Assembly: GCA_029257865.1 (NCBI GenBank)
Contig: JARIAN010000062.1
Location: forward strand, 1 to 64,000
Direction of reading: 5' to 3'
Origin: Phocaeicola sp.
GTDB lineage: Bacteria; Bacteroidota; Bacteroidia; Bacteroidales; Bacteroidaceae
DNA length: 64,000 nt
In this document: in pieces, positions 52,261-62,171 of the stretch
Position numbering within the stretch: the stretch's first letter is position 1
Layout of the letters: each line of letters starts with the position of its first letter
The notes under the pieces: model-generated
Told to the model about the DNA's origin: nothing
Database searches by the model: none
The model's input: only the letters and a program-made list of their open reading frames with translations
Translations under genes and position numbers: made by a program

Positions 52261-54306
52261 ATGAGTAATAATTCGAGCGACAATAAACCTAAGATAAATG
52301 TTCCTCGCCCCAGCCTTAGTTGGTTATATATCGCCATTGCGGTGGTAGCTGGATTCCTTTATATATTCAGCGATGAAGGGGGACTTTCTAAACAGGTATC
52401 TTATACTGAATTTAAAGAGATAGTGAATCAGGGCTATGCCGACAAGGTAGTGGCTTATGATGACAAGACCGTAGAGGTGTTCATTAAACCCGACAATATT
52501 GTAGATGTATTCAAGGGGGACGCCAAGAAGATGGGAAAAAGCCCAACTGTCAATGTGCAGGTTGGTTCGATGGAGGCATTGGACAAGTTTTTGGAAACGG
52601 CAGAAAGTGAAGGTCATTTTACCGGTAATGTAAATTATGAGAAGCATTCCGATTTCGGAGCTATATTCTGGAATCTTGCTCCATTCTTGTTCTTTATCTT
52701 TATTACCATCTATTTTATGCGCCGTATGGGTAGTGGAGGCTCTGGAGGTGGTCCTAATGTGTTTAGTGTAGGACGTAGCAAGGCCCAGTTATTCGACCGT
52801 GGCGCCAACCGCATTACCTTCAAGGATGTAGCCGGACAAGCTGCAGCAAAACAGGAGGTGCAGGAGATTGTGGAATTTTTGAAAGAACCTCAGAAATATA
52901 CCGATTTGGGTGGTAAAATTCCTAAAGGAGCCTTGTTAGTAGGCCCTCCAGGAACTGGTAAGACTTTATTGGCCAAAGCTGTAGCTGGAGAGGCTGACGT
53001 GCCTTTCTTCTCAATTTCTGGTTCAGACTTTGTGGAAATGTTTGTAGGAGTGGGAGCATCACGTGTTCGTGACCTTTTCCGTCAAGCAAAAGAAAAGTCG
53101 CCATGCATTATCTTTATTGACGAGATTGATGCGGTGGGTCGTGCCAGAGGGAAGAATCCTAGTATGGGAGGTAATGATGAACGTGAAAACACGTTGAACC
53201 AGCTCCTTACTGAAATGGATGGTTTCGGCTCAAATAGTGGAGTGATTATTTTGGCAGCCACTAACCGTGTGGATATTCTAGACAAGGCTCTGTTGAGAGC
53301 AGGACGTTTCGACCGACAGATTTATGTAGACTTGCCAGACTTGAATGAACGTAAGGAAGTGTTTGGAGTGCATCTTCGTCCATTGAAACTGGATGGTGAT
53401 GTAGATGTGGACCTCTTAGCTCGTCAGACTCCTGGATTTAGTGGTGCAGATATTGCCAATGTATGTAATGAGGCTGCATTGATTGCTGCCAGACATTCAA
53501 AACCTTCGGTAGGAAAACAGGATTTCTTGAGTGCGATAGACCGTATTATAGGAGGACTGGAAAAGAAAACCAAGGTGATGACAGTGGCAGAGAAGAGAGC
53601 CATTGCACTTCATGAAGCTGGTCATGCTACTATATCGTGGTTCCTGGAACATGCCAATCCGTTGATTAAAGTGACTATTGTACCGCGTGGTCGTGCTTTG
53701 GGAGCTGCTTGGTATTTGCCTGAAGAAAGACAGATTACCACTAAGGAGCAGATGTTGGATGAGATGTGTGCTACTTTGGGTGGACGGGCTGCCGAGGAAG
53801 TAGTTTTGGGACATATTTCAACTGGAGCAATGAACGATTTGGAAAAAGTAACCAAGCAGGCTTATGCAATGGTAGCTTATGTAGGAATGAGCGACAAGAT
53901 GCCTAATCTTTGCTATTATAATACCAATGAGTATCAGTTCAGCAAGCCATATAGTGAACATACTGCAGAGTTGATAGATAAGGAAGTTCAGAATATGATT
54001 GCTGAGCAGTATGAGCGTGCCAAGAATTTGCTGGTGGAACATCGTGAAGGGCATAATGAACTGGCCCAGTTGTTGATTGACCGTGAAGTAATCTTTGCAG
54101 AAGATGTGGAGCGTATCTTTGGAAAGCGTCCGTGGACTTCTCGAACAGAAGAAATCTTGAGTCTGGAAAATTCAGAAGCGGAAGAAGAGCAGGCGGGTGC
54201 ATTGCCTGTCAAGGAGTCTGAAGAAAACCTGGAAACGGAGGAGGAAGCTACGGAAGTGGCTTCGGATATTGATTCTAACAAAGAAAAAAAGAATACTGAA
54301 GTATAA
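52261..54306 (+). CDS. ftsH: ATP-dependent zinc metalloprotease FtsH (681 aa)
   Basis: Membrane AAA+ protease that degrades misfolded and short-lived membrane and soluble proteins. Two membrane segments (about 20-37 and 133-150) flank the periplasmic domain. Walker [14 protein letters not shown] lies near residue 228, Walker [12 protein letters not shown] near 285, the second region of homology near 338, and the zinc motif HEAGH near 450. A 40-residue acidic tail is rich in Glu. Confidence 0.97.
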   Translation: MSNNSSDNKPKINVPRPSLSWLYIAIAVVAGFLYIFSDEGGLSKQVSYTEFKEIVNQGYADKVVAYDDKTVEVFIKPDNIVDVFKGDAKKMGKSPTVNVQVGSMEALDKFLETAESEGHFTGNVNYEKHSDFGAIFWNLAPFLFFIFITIYFMRRMGSGGSGGGPNVFSVGRSKAQLFDRGANRITFKDVAGQAAAKQEVQEIVEFLKEPQKYTDLGGKIPKGALLVGPPGTGKTLLAKAVAGEADVPFFSISGSDFVEMFVGVGASRVRDLFRQAKEKSPCIIFIDEIDAVGRARGKNPSMGGNDERENTLNQLLTEMDGFGSNSGVIILAATNRVDILDKALLRAGRFDRQIYVDLPDLNERKEVFGVHLRPLKLDGDVDVDLLARQTPGFSGADIANVCNEAALIAARHSKPSVGKQDFLSAIDRIIGGLEKKTKVMTVAEKRAIALHEAGHATISWFLEHANPLIKVTIVPRGRALGAAWYLPEERQITTKEQMLDEMCATLGGRAAEEVVLGHISTGAMNDLEKVTKQAYAMVAYVGMSDKMPNLCYYNTNEYQFSKPYSEHTAELIDKEVQNMIAEQYERAKNLLVEHREGHNELAQLLIDREVIFAEDVERIFGKRPWTSRTEEILSLENSEAEEEQAGALPVKESEENLETEEEATEVASDIDSNKEKKNTEV

Positions 54307-54394
54307 ACTGATAAACACAGATTGCAGCAGCCTTAATGATTGATTATGACAAAGGGGTTTGATGCATTCTGTGTTTTTTTATTCCATGAAAGAC

Positions 54395-55240
54395 ATGAAG
54401 AAAAATTTTATTCAAAGAGCGGTGACCGGAATCATTTTTGTTTCCGTATTAGTGGGAGCTATTCTTGGCGGACCAATTTCATTTACCATTTTGTTTTCTT
54501 TGATTACAGCCCTGACTATTTATGAATTTGGAAGTATCGTCAATCAGCATGTAGAGGGAGTGAAAATCAATACACTGATAAATGTGTTGGCTGGAGTGTT
54601 TCTGTTTTTGTGCTTCGGATTGGTGGGTGTTCAACCCGGACAGTATGGGGCGTTTATCCCTTATCTTTTCCTGATGATATATCTGCTGGTCAGCGAACTT
54701 TATAGAAAACAGGCTAACCCGATTCATAACTGGGCTTATAGTATGATGAGTCAGATGTATATTGCTCTCTCTTTCTCTATGTTGAATGTATTGGCATATC
54801 AGACTTCTCCCGAAACTTCTTCTTCTGTATATACTCCGGTATTGCCGTTGTCTATTTTTATTTTTAATTGGGTAAATGACTCGGGGGCTTATTGTGTAGG
54901 AGTCTTGTTCGGCAAGCATCGTCTGTTTGAACGTATCTCTCCCAAGAAGTCGTGGGAAGGTTCTATCGGTGGTGCAGTGTTCAGTATCATTGCTGCAATG
55001 GTGATGTCTTACTATTTCCCTATCTTCTCAATGCCGGTATGGATTGGATTGGCGTTGGTGGTAGTGGTGTTTGGCACATTCGGTGATTTGACTGAGTCGC
55101 TCTTGAAGCGCACTATACAAATCAAGGATTCAGGAAATATTCTTCCTGGTCACGGAGGTATGCTTGATCGTTTTGATAGTACTATTATGGCAGTTCCGGC
55201 AGCGGTGGTTTATTTGTATTTTGTGATGTCTGCATTATAA
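54395..55240 (+). CDS. cdsA: Phosphatidate cytidylyltransferase (281 aa)
   Basis: Makes CDP-diacylglycerol, the precursor of all phospholipids. About seven or eight membrane segments. The CdsA signature is near the end (GTFGDLTESLLKR, IKDSGNILPGHGGMLDRFDS). I start at the ATG at 54395 (MKKNFIQRAVTGII); an ATG nine bases upstream and a longer reading from 54359 are possible but add residues not typical of the family. Confidence 0.95.
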   Translation: MKKNFIQRAVTGIIFVSVLVGAILGGPISFTILFSLITALTIYEFGSIVNQHVEGVKINTLINVLAGVFLFLCFGLVGVQPGQYGAFIPYLFLMIYLLVSELYRKQANPIHNWAYSMMSQMYIALSFSMLNVLAYQTSPETSSSVYTPVLPLSIFIFNWVNDSGAYCVGVLFGKHRLFERISPKKSWEGSIGGAVFSIIAAMVMSYYFPIFSMPVWIGLALVVVVFGTFGDLTESLLKRTIQIKDSGNILPGHGGMLDRFDSTIMAVPAAVVYLYFVMSAL

Positions 55241-55246
55241 TAAACA

Positions 55247-56839
55247 ATGAAAGATAGGAAAGACAGGGTATCAGCATTATTGGATGTCCTTAATATAGAT
55301 TTGTATGGAAAGCGTCAGGTTATGGCGCTTTCTTTGCTTTCTGCCTTTGCCGGGGAAAGCATTTTTTTATTGGGCCCTCCGGGAGTGGCTAAGAGTATGA
55401 TAGCGCGGAGACTGAAACTGGCTTTTACCGAAGGTGAGTCGTTTGAGTACTTGATGTCGCGTTTTAGTACCCCCGATGAAATATTTGGTCCGGTTTCCAT
55501 TTCCCGTTTGAAAGAAGAGGATGCTTATGAACGGCTTACTTGTGGTTATCTGCCGGAAGCGACAGTGGTGTTTCTGGATGAAATATGGAAGGCTGGTCCT
55601 GCTATTCAAAATGCATTGCTTACGGTGCTGAACGAAAAGATTTTCAGAAATGGAAGTAAGGTCTGTCGTTTGCCGTTGAAGGCTCTAGTATCTGCTTCTA
55701 ATGAATTGCCGATGTCGGGGCAGGGATTGGATGCCCTTTGGGACCGTTTCTTGATACGTATGTTGGTAGGAGGGATAGAAGACCTTTCTGATTTTGACCG
55801 GATGATTGCATCTGTTGGTGGGGAGGAGCCGGAAATGCCTGCAGGACTTGGTGTAACTAATGAGGAGTATGAACGGTGGCAGCAAGAGATTGCACTGGTG
55901 GAGATTCCCTATCCTGTGTTTGAAATCATTCATTCCATAAAAGAACAGATAGAAGATTACAACAAGAGTTTGCTGAATGCCGATGTTACAGGAGTTTCTT
56001 TGTATGTATCCGACCGTAGATGGAAGAAATGGGTGAAGCTGCTTCGTACTTCAGCTTTTTTGAATGGGAGCAATGTCATTCATTTGTCTGATTGTATGTT
56101 GCTTTCTTATGGATTGTGGAATGAAACTGAGCAGATGACTGTGGTGGCAGATATGGTGCGTGAAGCGGTGCGTAGGAGCATAGAGGGGTATGTATTAAAT
56201 ATACGTGAAATCAAACAGGAACTGGATGACTTGCGCCATGAGTTTTCAGCCGATGCGACGGTAAGAGAGAATTCAGCCGATGGACTGCAGTTGATAGATT
56301 CTTATTATTATCAAGTGGAGCGAGTAAGGATGGCTGAAAAGTTATGGATGTTTGCCTCAGACTATCAGCAGTTGGACGATGCCGGCCAGTTGTTTTATCT
56401 ACATAAAGACAAGTACAAATCGCAATGCTATATATTGAAGAAATATAATCCATCGCTTCATGCAAGGGTGCCTAAGAGCAAGGTATATTCCCTTCGGAAA
56501 GGAAGGAGGTCAGTCTTTATCAACAATTATGAATATCCGATGCTTTGTACTCCCGACGCTTTGCCACTTCCGACTATGGAAGTGTCGGGGAAGGCAGATT
56601 TGGGAGCACGTTTTGCTAAGGTGGAGCAGTTGATAGAACGAGTGGAGCATGGGTGCACGGAGTTTCTGTCAGAAGAAATAGATTATTGCACGGCGCATCT
56701 GTTTCTGTCTGACTCTCAAAAGCAGACTCTGCATGGAATGTTGGTCAAACAGCAGACAGATGTTTCCCGTTATCGGAATGAATTAAATGAATTGAAGCAT
56801 GCCTACCATAAAGAGAACCAGGAGTATCCGGCTGGATGA
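55247..56839 (+). CDS. ravA: MoxR-type AAA+ ATPase RavA (530 aa)
   Basis: AAA+ ATPase that acts with a VWA partner, linked in E. coli to stress and respiratory complexes. Walker A GPPGVAKSMIARR lies near residue 41, Walker B VVFLDEIWKAGPAIQNALL near 107, and sensor motifs SASNELPM near 147. The long C-terminal part matches the RavA layout rather than the short MoxR form. It begins 6 bp after cdsA, and its last 41 bases overlap the start of viaA. Confidence 0.9.
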   Translation: MKDRKDRVSALLDVLNIDLYGKRQVMALSLLSAFAGESIFLLGPPGVAKSMIARRLKLAFTEGESFEYLMSRFSTPDEIFGPVSISRLKEEDAYERLTCGYLPEATVVFLDEIWKAGPAIQNALLTVLNEKIFRNGSKVCRLPLKALVSASNELPMSGQGLDALWDRFLIRMLVGGIEDLSDFDRMIASVGGEEPEMPAGLGVTNEEYERWQQEIALVEIPYPVFEIIHSIKEQIEDYNKSLLNADVTGVSLYVSDRRWKKWVKLLRTSAFLNGSNVIHLSDCMLLSYGLWNETEQMTVVADMVREAVRRSIEGYVLNIREIKQELDDLRHEFSADATVRENSADGLQLIDSYYYQVERVRMAEKLWMFASDYQQLDDAGQLFYLHKDKYKSQCYILKKYNPSLHARVPKSKVYSLRKGRRSVFINNYEYPMLCTPDALPLPTMEVSGKADLGARFAKVEQLIERVEHGCTEFLSEEIDYCTAHLFLSDSQKQTLHGMLVKQQTDVSRYRNELNELKHAYHKENQEYPAG

Positions 56840-58175
56840 CCTAAAGACAGTCTATCTGGAGGAGCTGCGCCGGAGATGTACCGAGCAGTTGAGTGAAGCT
56901 ATTTATTCTAATACGATATTGCCTCATGAACTAGAGAAGGAGATATGGGATTATTATCGTCGTTCTTCTGCCTCTCTTCAAGAGTTCTATTCGAAATATA
57001 CCCCCGAGTGGGAGGTTTTTTATGCCAATGAAAGTTTGTCTCCGGCGGAGTTTCTCAATTTCCTGTACCGGATGCGTTCGGCTTTCTCACGTCGGTATTC
57101 GTTGGCAGAGTTGGATTTGTCTTATTATATCGAGTCGATGGAAGGTTGTCAGAACCAGGAAGAGAAACAAAAGCAGTTTCAGGAATTCTTCCTGGACCGT
57201 TGGCATGGTTTGTTGACCCAGAAGGAATATAGTTATCAGTTTCATCATATTGAATCCTTGTGTCAAGGGTTTGAAGTACTTGATAAAGAACATGGGATGA
57301 AAACAGCTGCACAGATGGCCGGTTCGCGCCTACGGTGGCTGTTGTTGAATCGTCCGGAGTTATATCGAAAACTCTCTTCGTATGAAAAGGAGATGGAGCA
57401 ACACCGTGCTATCAAGGAGTTGGTGAAGCTGTTGGGACGTCACGGGAAAGGCAGTAAGCAGTCTTTTGATGCATTGTCGGGTATGAATATAGACCAGTTA
57501 GTTCATTCATCTTCGGCAAGTGATATTGCAGGGATTATTCAGGGAGATGATTTGAATCATTTGTTGCCTATAGAGTATTGTTATCTTATGGATGAATCGC
57601 TTTATCCGGTTTTCATGCAGCGGTTTGTAGAGAAGCGTTTGCAAGTGTTTGATAGCCGTTCTATAGAGGAGCCGTCGGTATTGCAACGCAAGAAGCATAC
57701 AGCAGCCGGGCAGGGACCTTTTATTGTGTGTGTAGATACTTCCGGTTCTATGCAGGGAAGACGGGAACATTTGGCCAAGTCAGCATTGCTAGCGGTTGCC
57801 AAACTCACTGAAACGACTCGCCGAAAATGTTATGTCATCAATTTTGCAGAAGAAGTGCAATGTCTGCTTATTCAAGACTTGAAGGCAGACTTGCCAATGC
57901 TGGTGGAATTCTTGAATCATCGGTTTGATGGAGGTACAGATATTCGTCCCGCTATGGATGAGGCTTTTCGTCTGATGGAATATCATATGTGGCGTGATTC
58001 GGATGTGTTGATGATTTCCGATTTTGAGATGCCTCCCTTGTCGGAGCAACTGCAAGGGCGTATATCCTTGCAGAAGCGTAGGGGCACTCATTTTTATTCA
58101 TTGGTATTTGGTACGTTGCCAGAAAGAAGCTATTTGAATATTTGTCAGAAATATTGGGAGATAGCTTATCTTTAA
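56799..58175 (+). CDS. viaA: VWA-domain protein ViaA (458 aa)
   Basis: Partner of RavA. The N-terminal two thirds are helical; the C-terminal VWA domain has a complete metal site, FIVCVDTSGSMQGRREH near residue 308, with GGTDIRPAMDEA near 378. It starts in a different frame inside the end of ravA, so translation is coupled. Its stop codon overlaps the recQ stop on the other strand. Confidence 0.88.
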   Translation: MPTIKRTRSIRLDDLKTVYLEELRRRCTEQLSEAIYSNTILPHELEKEIWDYYRRSSASLQEFYSKYTPEWEVFYANESLSPAEFLNFLYRMRSAFSRRYSLAELDLSYYIESMEGCQNQEEKQKQFQEFFLDRWHGLLTQKEYSYQFHHIESLCQGFEVLDKEHGMKTAAQMAGSRLRWLLLNRPELYRKLSSYEKEMEQHRAIKELVKLLGRHGKGSKQSFDALSGMNIDQLVHSSSASDIAGIIQGDDLNHLLPIEYCYLMDESLYPVFMQRFVEKRLQVFDSRSIEEPSVLQRKKHTAAGQGPFIVCVDTSGSMQGRREHLAKSALLAVAKLTETTRRKCYVINFAEEVQCLLIQDLKADLPMLVEFLNHRFDGGTDIRPAMDEAFRLMEYHMWRDSDVLMISDFEMPPLSEQLQGRISLQKRRGTHFYSLVFGTLPERSYLNICQKYWEIAYL

Positions 58176-60091
58176 TCTTCTGCCTTTGTAAGTGGGTGTG
58201 CCAAGTAGAGCAGGTTGTCTTTCAGGATAATCTGTTCTTCTGCCAGCAGGTACGACAATACTTTCTCTATTTTTTCCTGATTGGATATAGGTAATTGAGT
58301 CAAGTCGACAAAACTGGTAGGACGTTGGTTGAGTTGTTCATAAACCTGTTCACAAATACTTTCAAAATCTCCTTTTCGGATACCGGAATCGTGTTTGTGC
58401 AGACATACATCACACATGTTGCAGTTATGTTCGTTCTTCTCTCCAAAGTAGCGTAATAACATTCGGCTGCGACATTTGTCTTCGGCATCGGCATATTCCA
58501 GCATTGCATTGATTCGGTGTTCATAACTGGCTTTCCTGTCCTCATAGATTTCTTTTCTAAGTATGATGCGGGAGGTATCCCTTCTTTCACATGTATAAAT
58601 AATATAAGGAGTCTTTTTGCCTGGAATATAATGAAGGATTCGTTGGCGGGTTAATGATAGTAAAATATCGTATACCTCTTTTCGGGTGAGGTTGCACCGT
58701 TGTGCCAATGTATCTTCATTGATATAGGCATAGTCACTGAACAGTCCGGTGTAGGAGCGTAACAAGACTCGGATGAGTGTTTCAGCTTCCTTGCTACCTT
58801 CGTTGATACGGTATAGTTCATCCCGTTGGAGAGTAAAGATGACGCGCGAATTGTTATCTTGTTCATCTGTATACTCCAAGTATCCGGCTTGTGTAAGTAT
58901 TTTCAAGGCACTGTCCACCTGGATGGGAAAATGCTTGAAGTTTTGGCAAAACTCGTCAATATTAAAAGCGAAGGTGCATCCCAATCCGTCTCCCATAGCC
59001 ATCTGGAAGTAATAGTTGATATGTTCGTATACTTTAAGGATATACTCTTTATCCGGGAAGGTATCAGCGATTCTTTTCTTGAGGATATTTTTGTCGCTTT
59101 GTGCGTATAGCAGTACAGCATAAGCTTTTTCGCCGTCTCGCCCAGCACGTCCTGCTTCTTGGAAGTAGGCTTCCGGTGAGTCTGGAAAGTCAATGTGGAC
59201 TACAACTCGTACATCTGGCTTATCTATTCCCATACCGAAAGCGTTGGTAGCTACCATGACCCGATGCTCTCCTGTTACCCAACTTTTTTGTCTTTTGTCT
59301 TTTGTGTCATTGTTTAGTCCGGCATGGTAGAACGTGGCTGAAATACCTTGTCCATTCAGGAACTGTGCCACTTCTCTAGTTTTTTTTCTACTTCGGGTGT
59401 AGACAATGGAAGAGCCGTCTACTTTAGTCAATATATTCAGCAACTCATCTGCTTTGTTTTCGGTTCGCCTCACAATATAAGCCAGGTTTTTTCGTTCAAA
59501 GCTCATTTGGAACACATTCTCTTTTTTGAATGCGAGCCGTTCCTGTATATCTTTGACAACTTCTGGAGTAGCAGTTGCTGTAAGAGCAAGTATAGGAGTC
59601 TCAGGGAGTAGTGTACGGATTTCGGCTATCTTGAGGTAAGCAGGGCGGAAGTCGTATCCCCATTGTGAGATGCAGTGTGATTCATCTACAGTAATCATGC
59701 ACACTTTCATGTGCTGCAACTTGTTTTGGAACAGCTCCGTGCCAAGACGTTCTGGAGAGATATAGAGAAACTTATAGTCGCCAAAGATACAGTTGTCCAT
59801 CGCTATGAGAATCTCTTCGCGTGTCATTCCCGAATAGATGGCAGTGGCTTTGATACCTCGGTTACGCAAGTTTCTCACCTGGTCTTTCATTAGGGCAATC
59901 AACGGGGTTATTACCAGGCAGAGTCCTTCTTGTGCAAGGGCCGGTACTTGAAAGGTGATGGACTTTCCCCCTCCAGTTGGCATTAGTCCGAGGGTGTCTT
60001 TCCCTTCTCCGATACTCTGGATGATATCTTCTTGTATTCCTCTGAATTGGTCGTATCCCCAATATTTCTTCAGTATGCTTAAATAGTCCAT
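58172..60091 (-). CDS. recQ: ATP-dependent DNA helicase RecQ (639 aa)
   Basis: 3'-5' helicase for recombination and repair. GLMPTGGGKSITFQVPA is Walker A (about residues 35-51), DESHCISQWGYDFRP is the Walker B and aromatic loop, and ATNAFGMGIDKPDVR and QEAGRAGRDG are motifs V and VI. The zinc-binding RQC region has CNMCDVC. The last part is too diverged for a sure HRDC call. It converges on viaA with overlapping stops. Confidence 0.95.
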   Translation of the reverse strand: MDYLSILKKYWGYDQFRGIQEDIIQSIGEGKDTLGLMPTGGGKSITFQVPALAQEGLCLVITPLIALMKDQVRNLRNRGIKATAIYSGMTREEILIAMDNCIFGDYKFLYISPERLGTELFQNKLQHMKVCMITVDESHCISQWGYDFRPAYLKIAEIRTLLPETPILALTATATPEVVKDIQERLAFKKENVFQMSFERKNLAYIVRRTENKADELLNILTKVDGSSIVYTRSRKKTREVAQFLNGQGISATFYHAGLNNDTKDKRQKSWVTGEHRVMVATNAFGMGIDKPDVRVVVHIDFPDSPEAYFQEAGRAGRDGEKAYAVLLYAQSDKNILKKRIADTFPDKEYILKVYEHINYYFQMAMGDGLGCTFAFNIDEFCQNFKHFPIQVDSALKILTQAGYLEYTDEQDNNSRVIFTLQRDELYRINEGSKEAETLIRVLLRSYTGLFSDYAYINEDTLAQRCNLTRKEVYDILLSLTRQRILHYIPGKKTPYIIYTCERRDTSRIILRKEIYEDRKASYEHRINAMLEYADAEDKCRSRMLLRYFGEKNEHNCNMCDVCLHKHDSGIRKGDFESICEQVYEQLNQRPTSFVDLTQLPISNQEKIEKVLSYLLAEEQIILKDNLLYLAHPLTKAED

Positions 60092-60130
60092 GGCTACAGT
60101 GATTTATTATAGATGTGTGGAAAAGGAAAA

Positions 60131-60178
60131 AGCTGTCTCCGAATCGTTCTCGAAAATGAAAGATTGGCGGAGGCAGCT
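60131..60178 (-). terminator. Terminator of recJ
   Basis: A 10-bp stem with one G-T pair (AGCTGTCTCC with GGAGGCAGCT), and TTTTTCCTTTT on the minus-strand side, between recJ and recQ. Confidence 0.7.
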
Positions 60179-60206
60179 CTTTTATAGTTGAAAGGATTGT
60201 TGTTTG

Positions 60207-61928
60207 TCAGTATCTGTTTGGCTTGATGTCTTCTATCTGCAACTGGATGTCTCCTCGCTTGTGAGAGTTTTCCTCGATAGTGTAGCAGATATTGAAAGAC
60301 TGTTTAGTCTTGATGAATCTTGCCTGTGAACTTTGTCCGAAAGCAATGCCGTTCATTACATTGTTCGACTTGTTGTCTACCAGTTCCAATTTGATATGTT
60401 CTTGCTCTCTGCCTACTACTTTGCTGGTGCCATAGTCGTATACGTTGAGCGTAGAGAATATCGGTTTAGGATTGTCCGGACCGAAAGGACTGAATTTCTT
60501 TAAGTCGAAGAAGAACTTGGGTGTGATGTCTCTGAAGTCCAGCTGGGCGTTTATGTCAATGGTGGCACAAGTCTGTTCCGGCAAGATATGTTCGGATACG
60601 TACTGCTCAAAGCGTTGAGTAAATGCTTCTACATTTTCCACTTTCATCGACAATCCAGCTGCATAAGTATGTCCTCCGAAGTTTTCCAGAAGATCTCTGC
60701 AGTGTTCGATGGCTTTGTAGACATCAAATCCAGAAACCGAACGTGCCGAACCTGTAGCCAAGTTATCTGTACGGGTCAGCACTACGGCAGGTCGGTAATA
60801 AATTTCGGTCAGACGGGAAGCTACGATGCCAATCACTCCTTTGTGCCAGTCTTCGTTATAGATAACGATAGACCGTTGTTCGCTCAGGTGCTCCAGATTG
60901 TCCACAATCTTGTTGGCTTCTTCCGTCATGCATTTGTCCAAATCTTTTCTGGTTTCGTTGTACTGGTTGATTTGGTTACTTTTTTCTAGTGCAATTTGAT
61001 AATCCTTTTCAATGAGCAGGTCTACAGCTTCCTTTCCATTCTGTATGCGTCCGGAAGCATTGATTCGTGGACCTATTTTGAATACGATGTCACTCATGCT
61101 GATTTCCTTTTCGGCAAGTCCGCACACATCAATGATAGCTTTCAGTCCGATGCTAGGATTGGAGTTCAGTTGTTTCAGTCCATGAAAGGCCAATACTCTG
61201 TTTTCTCCCATAATCGGGACAATATCGGAGGCAATGCTTACAGCTACCAAATCGAGTAGTGGGGTAAGTTGGTTGAAATCAATGCTATTGTTTATGGCAA
61301 AGGCTTGCATAAACTTAAATCCTACTCCGCATCCCGACAGATGATGATAAGGATAAGTAGAGTCAAACCGCTTCGGGTTAAGGATAGCCACGGCTGGAGG
61401 AAGTTCAGCATCGGGTACATGATGGTCACAAATGATGAAGTCAATACCTTTTTCTTTTGCATAGGCAATTTCCTCAATGGCTTTAATTCCACAGTCAAGT
61501 ACAATAACCAGTTTTACACCTGTGTTATAGGCATAGTCCACACCTTGTGTAGATACTCCATACCCTTCGTTATATCGGTCTGGGATATAATAGTCGATAT
61601 TGGAGTAGAACTGCTGCAGGAACTTGTATACTAATGTGACTGCAGTAGTACCATCTACATCATAGTCACCATATATAAGGATTCTTTCTTTTCGTCCCAT
61701 AGCCATGTTGAGGCGGTCAACGGCTATGTCCATATCCTTCATTAGAAAAGGATCATGCAGTTCGGTAAGTTGTGGACGGAAAAATTGCTTTGCTCCAGTT
61801 GCAGAAGTGATACCTCTTTGTTGCAACAATCGGCAAAGCACCGGACTGATGCCTGTTTCCTTCGACATCACTCTGGCCGCTTCTCTCTGTTCTTGAGTAG
61901 GAGGCTGATAATTCCATCTGTAATTCAT
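60207..61928 (-). CDS. recJ: Single-stranded DNA exonuclease RecJ (573 aa)
   Basis: 5'-3' single-strand exonuclease of the DHH family. IYGDYDVDGTTAVTL near residue 85 and the metal motif CDHHVPDAELPPA near 160 are the DHH site; SGFDVYKAIEHCRDLLENFGGHTYAAG is the DHHA1 region with its GGH. The C-terminal OB fold follows. Length is normal. It is upstream of recQ on the same strand but separated by a terminator. Confidence 0.95.
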   Translation of the reverse strand: MNYRWNYQPPTQEQREAARVMSKETGISPVLCRLLQQRGITSATGAKQFFRPQLTELHDPFLMKDMDIAVDRLNMAMGRKERILIYGDYDVDGTTAVTLVYKFLQQFYSNIDYYIPDRYNEGYGVSTQGVDYAYNTGVKLVIVLDCGIKAIEEIAYAKEKGIDFIICDHHVPDAELPPAVAILNPKRFDSTYPYHHLSGCGVGFKFMQAFAINNSIDFNQLTPLLDLVAVSIASDIVPIMGENRVLAFHGLKQLNSNPSIGLKAIIDVCGLAEKEISMSDIVFKIGPRINASGRIQNGKEAVDLLIEKDYQIALEKSNQINQYNETRKDLDKCMTEEANKIVDNLEHLSEQRSIVIYNEDWHKGVIGIVASRLTEIYYRPAVVLTRTDNLATGSARSVSGFDVYKAIEHCRDLLENFGGHTYAAGLSMKVENVEAFTQRFEQYVSEHILPEQTCATIDINAQLDFRDITPKFFFDLKKFSPFGPDNPKPIFSTLNVYDYGTSKVVGREQEHIKLELVDNKSNNVMNGIAFGQSSQARFIKTKQSFNICYTIEENSHKRGDIQLQIEDIKPNRY

Positions 61929-62099
61929 TTTATATCTGTTTTTTCTTTTTTCAGGTTCGGTGTTCTTCCCATGAAGAGGCTGAAAGTTAAAAACTTATAG
62001 TTATCGCTCTTTGCAGGAAGTATGAGGATTCTGTTGCTTTGTTTTCAGTTGGAATCCTTTTGCATAATCATTTTGTAAAATTAGGAAAAAAGAAAGAAA

Positions 62100-62142
62100 A
62101 AGACGGCTAATCTCCTATTTATTTTCAGAGATTAGCCGTCTT
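62100..62142 (-). terminator. Terminator of the C1 peptidase gene
   Basis: A perfect 15-bp stem (AAGACGGCTAATCTC at 62100 and its complement at 62128) with a 13-base loop and T-rich sequence on the minus strand. Confidence 0.88.
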
Positions 62143-62171
62143 ATTATTTATATCAGTTCTATATTAGCTAA

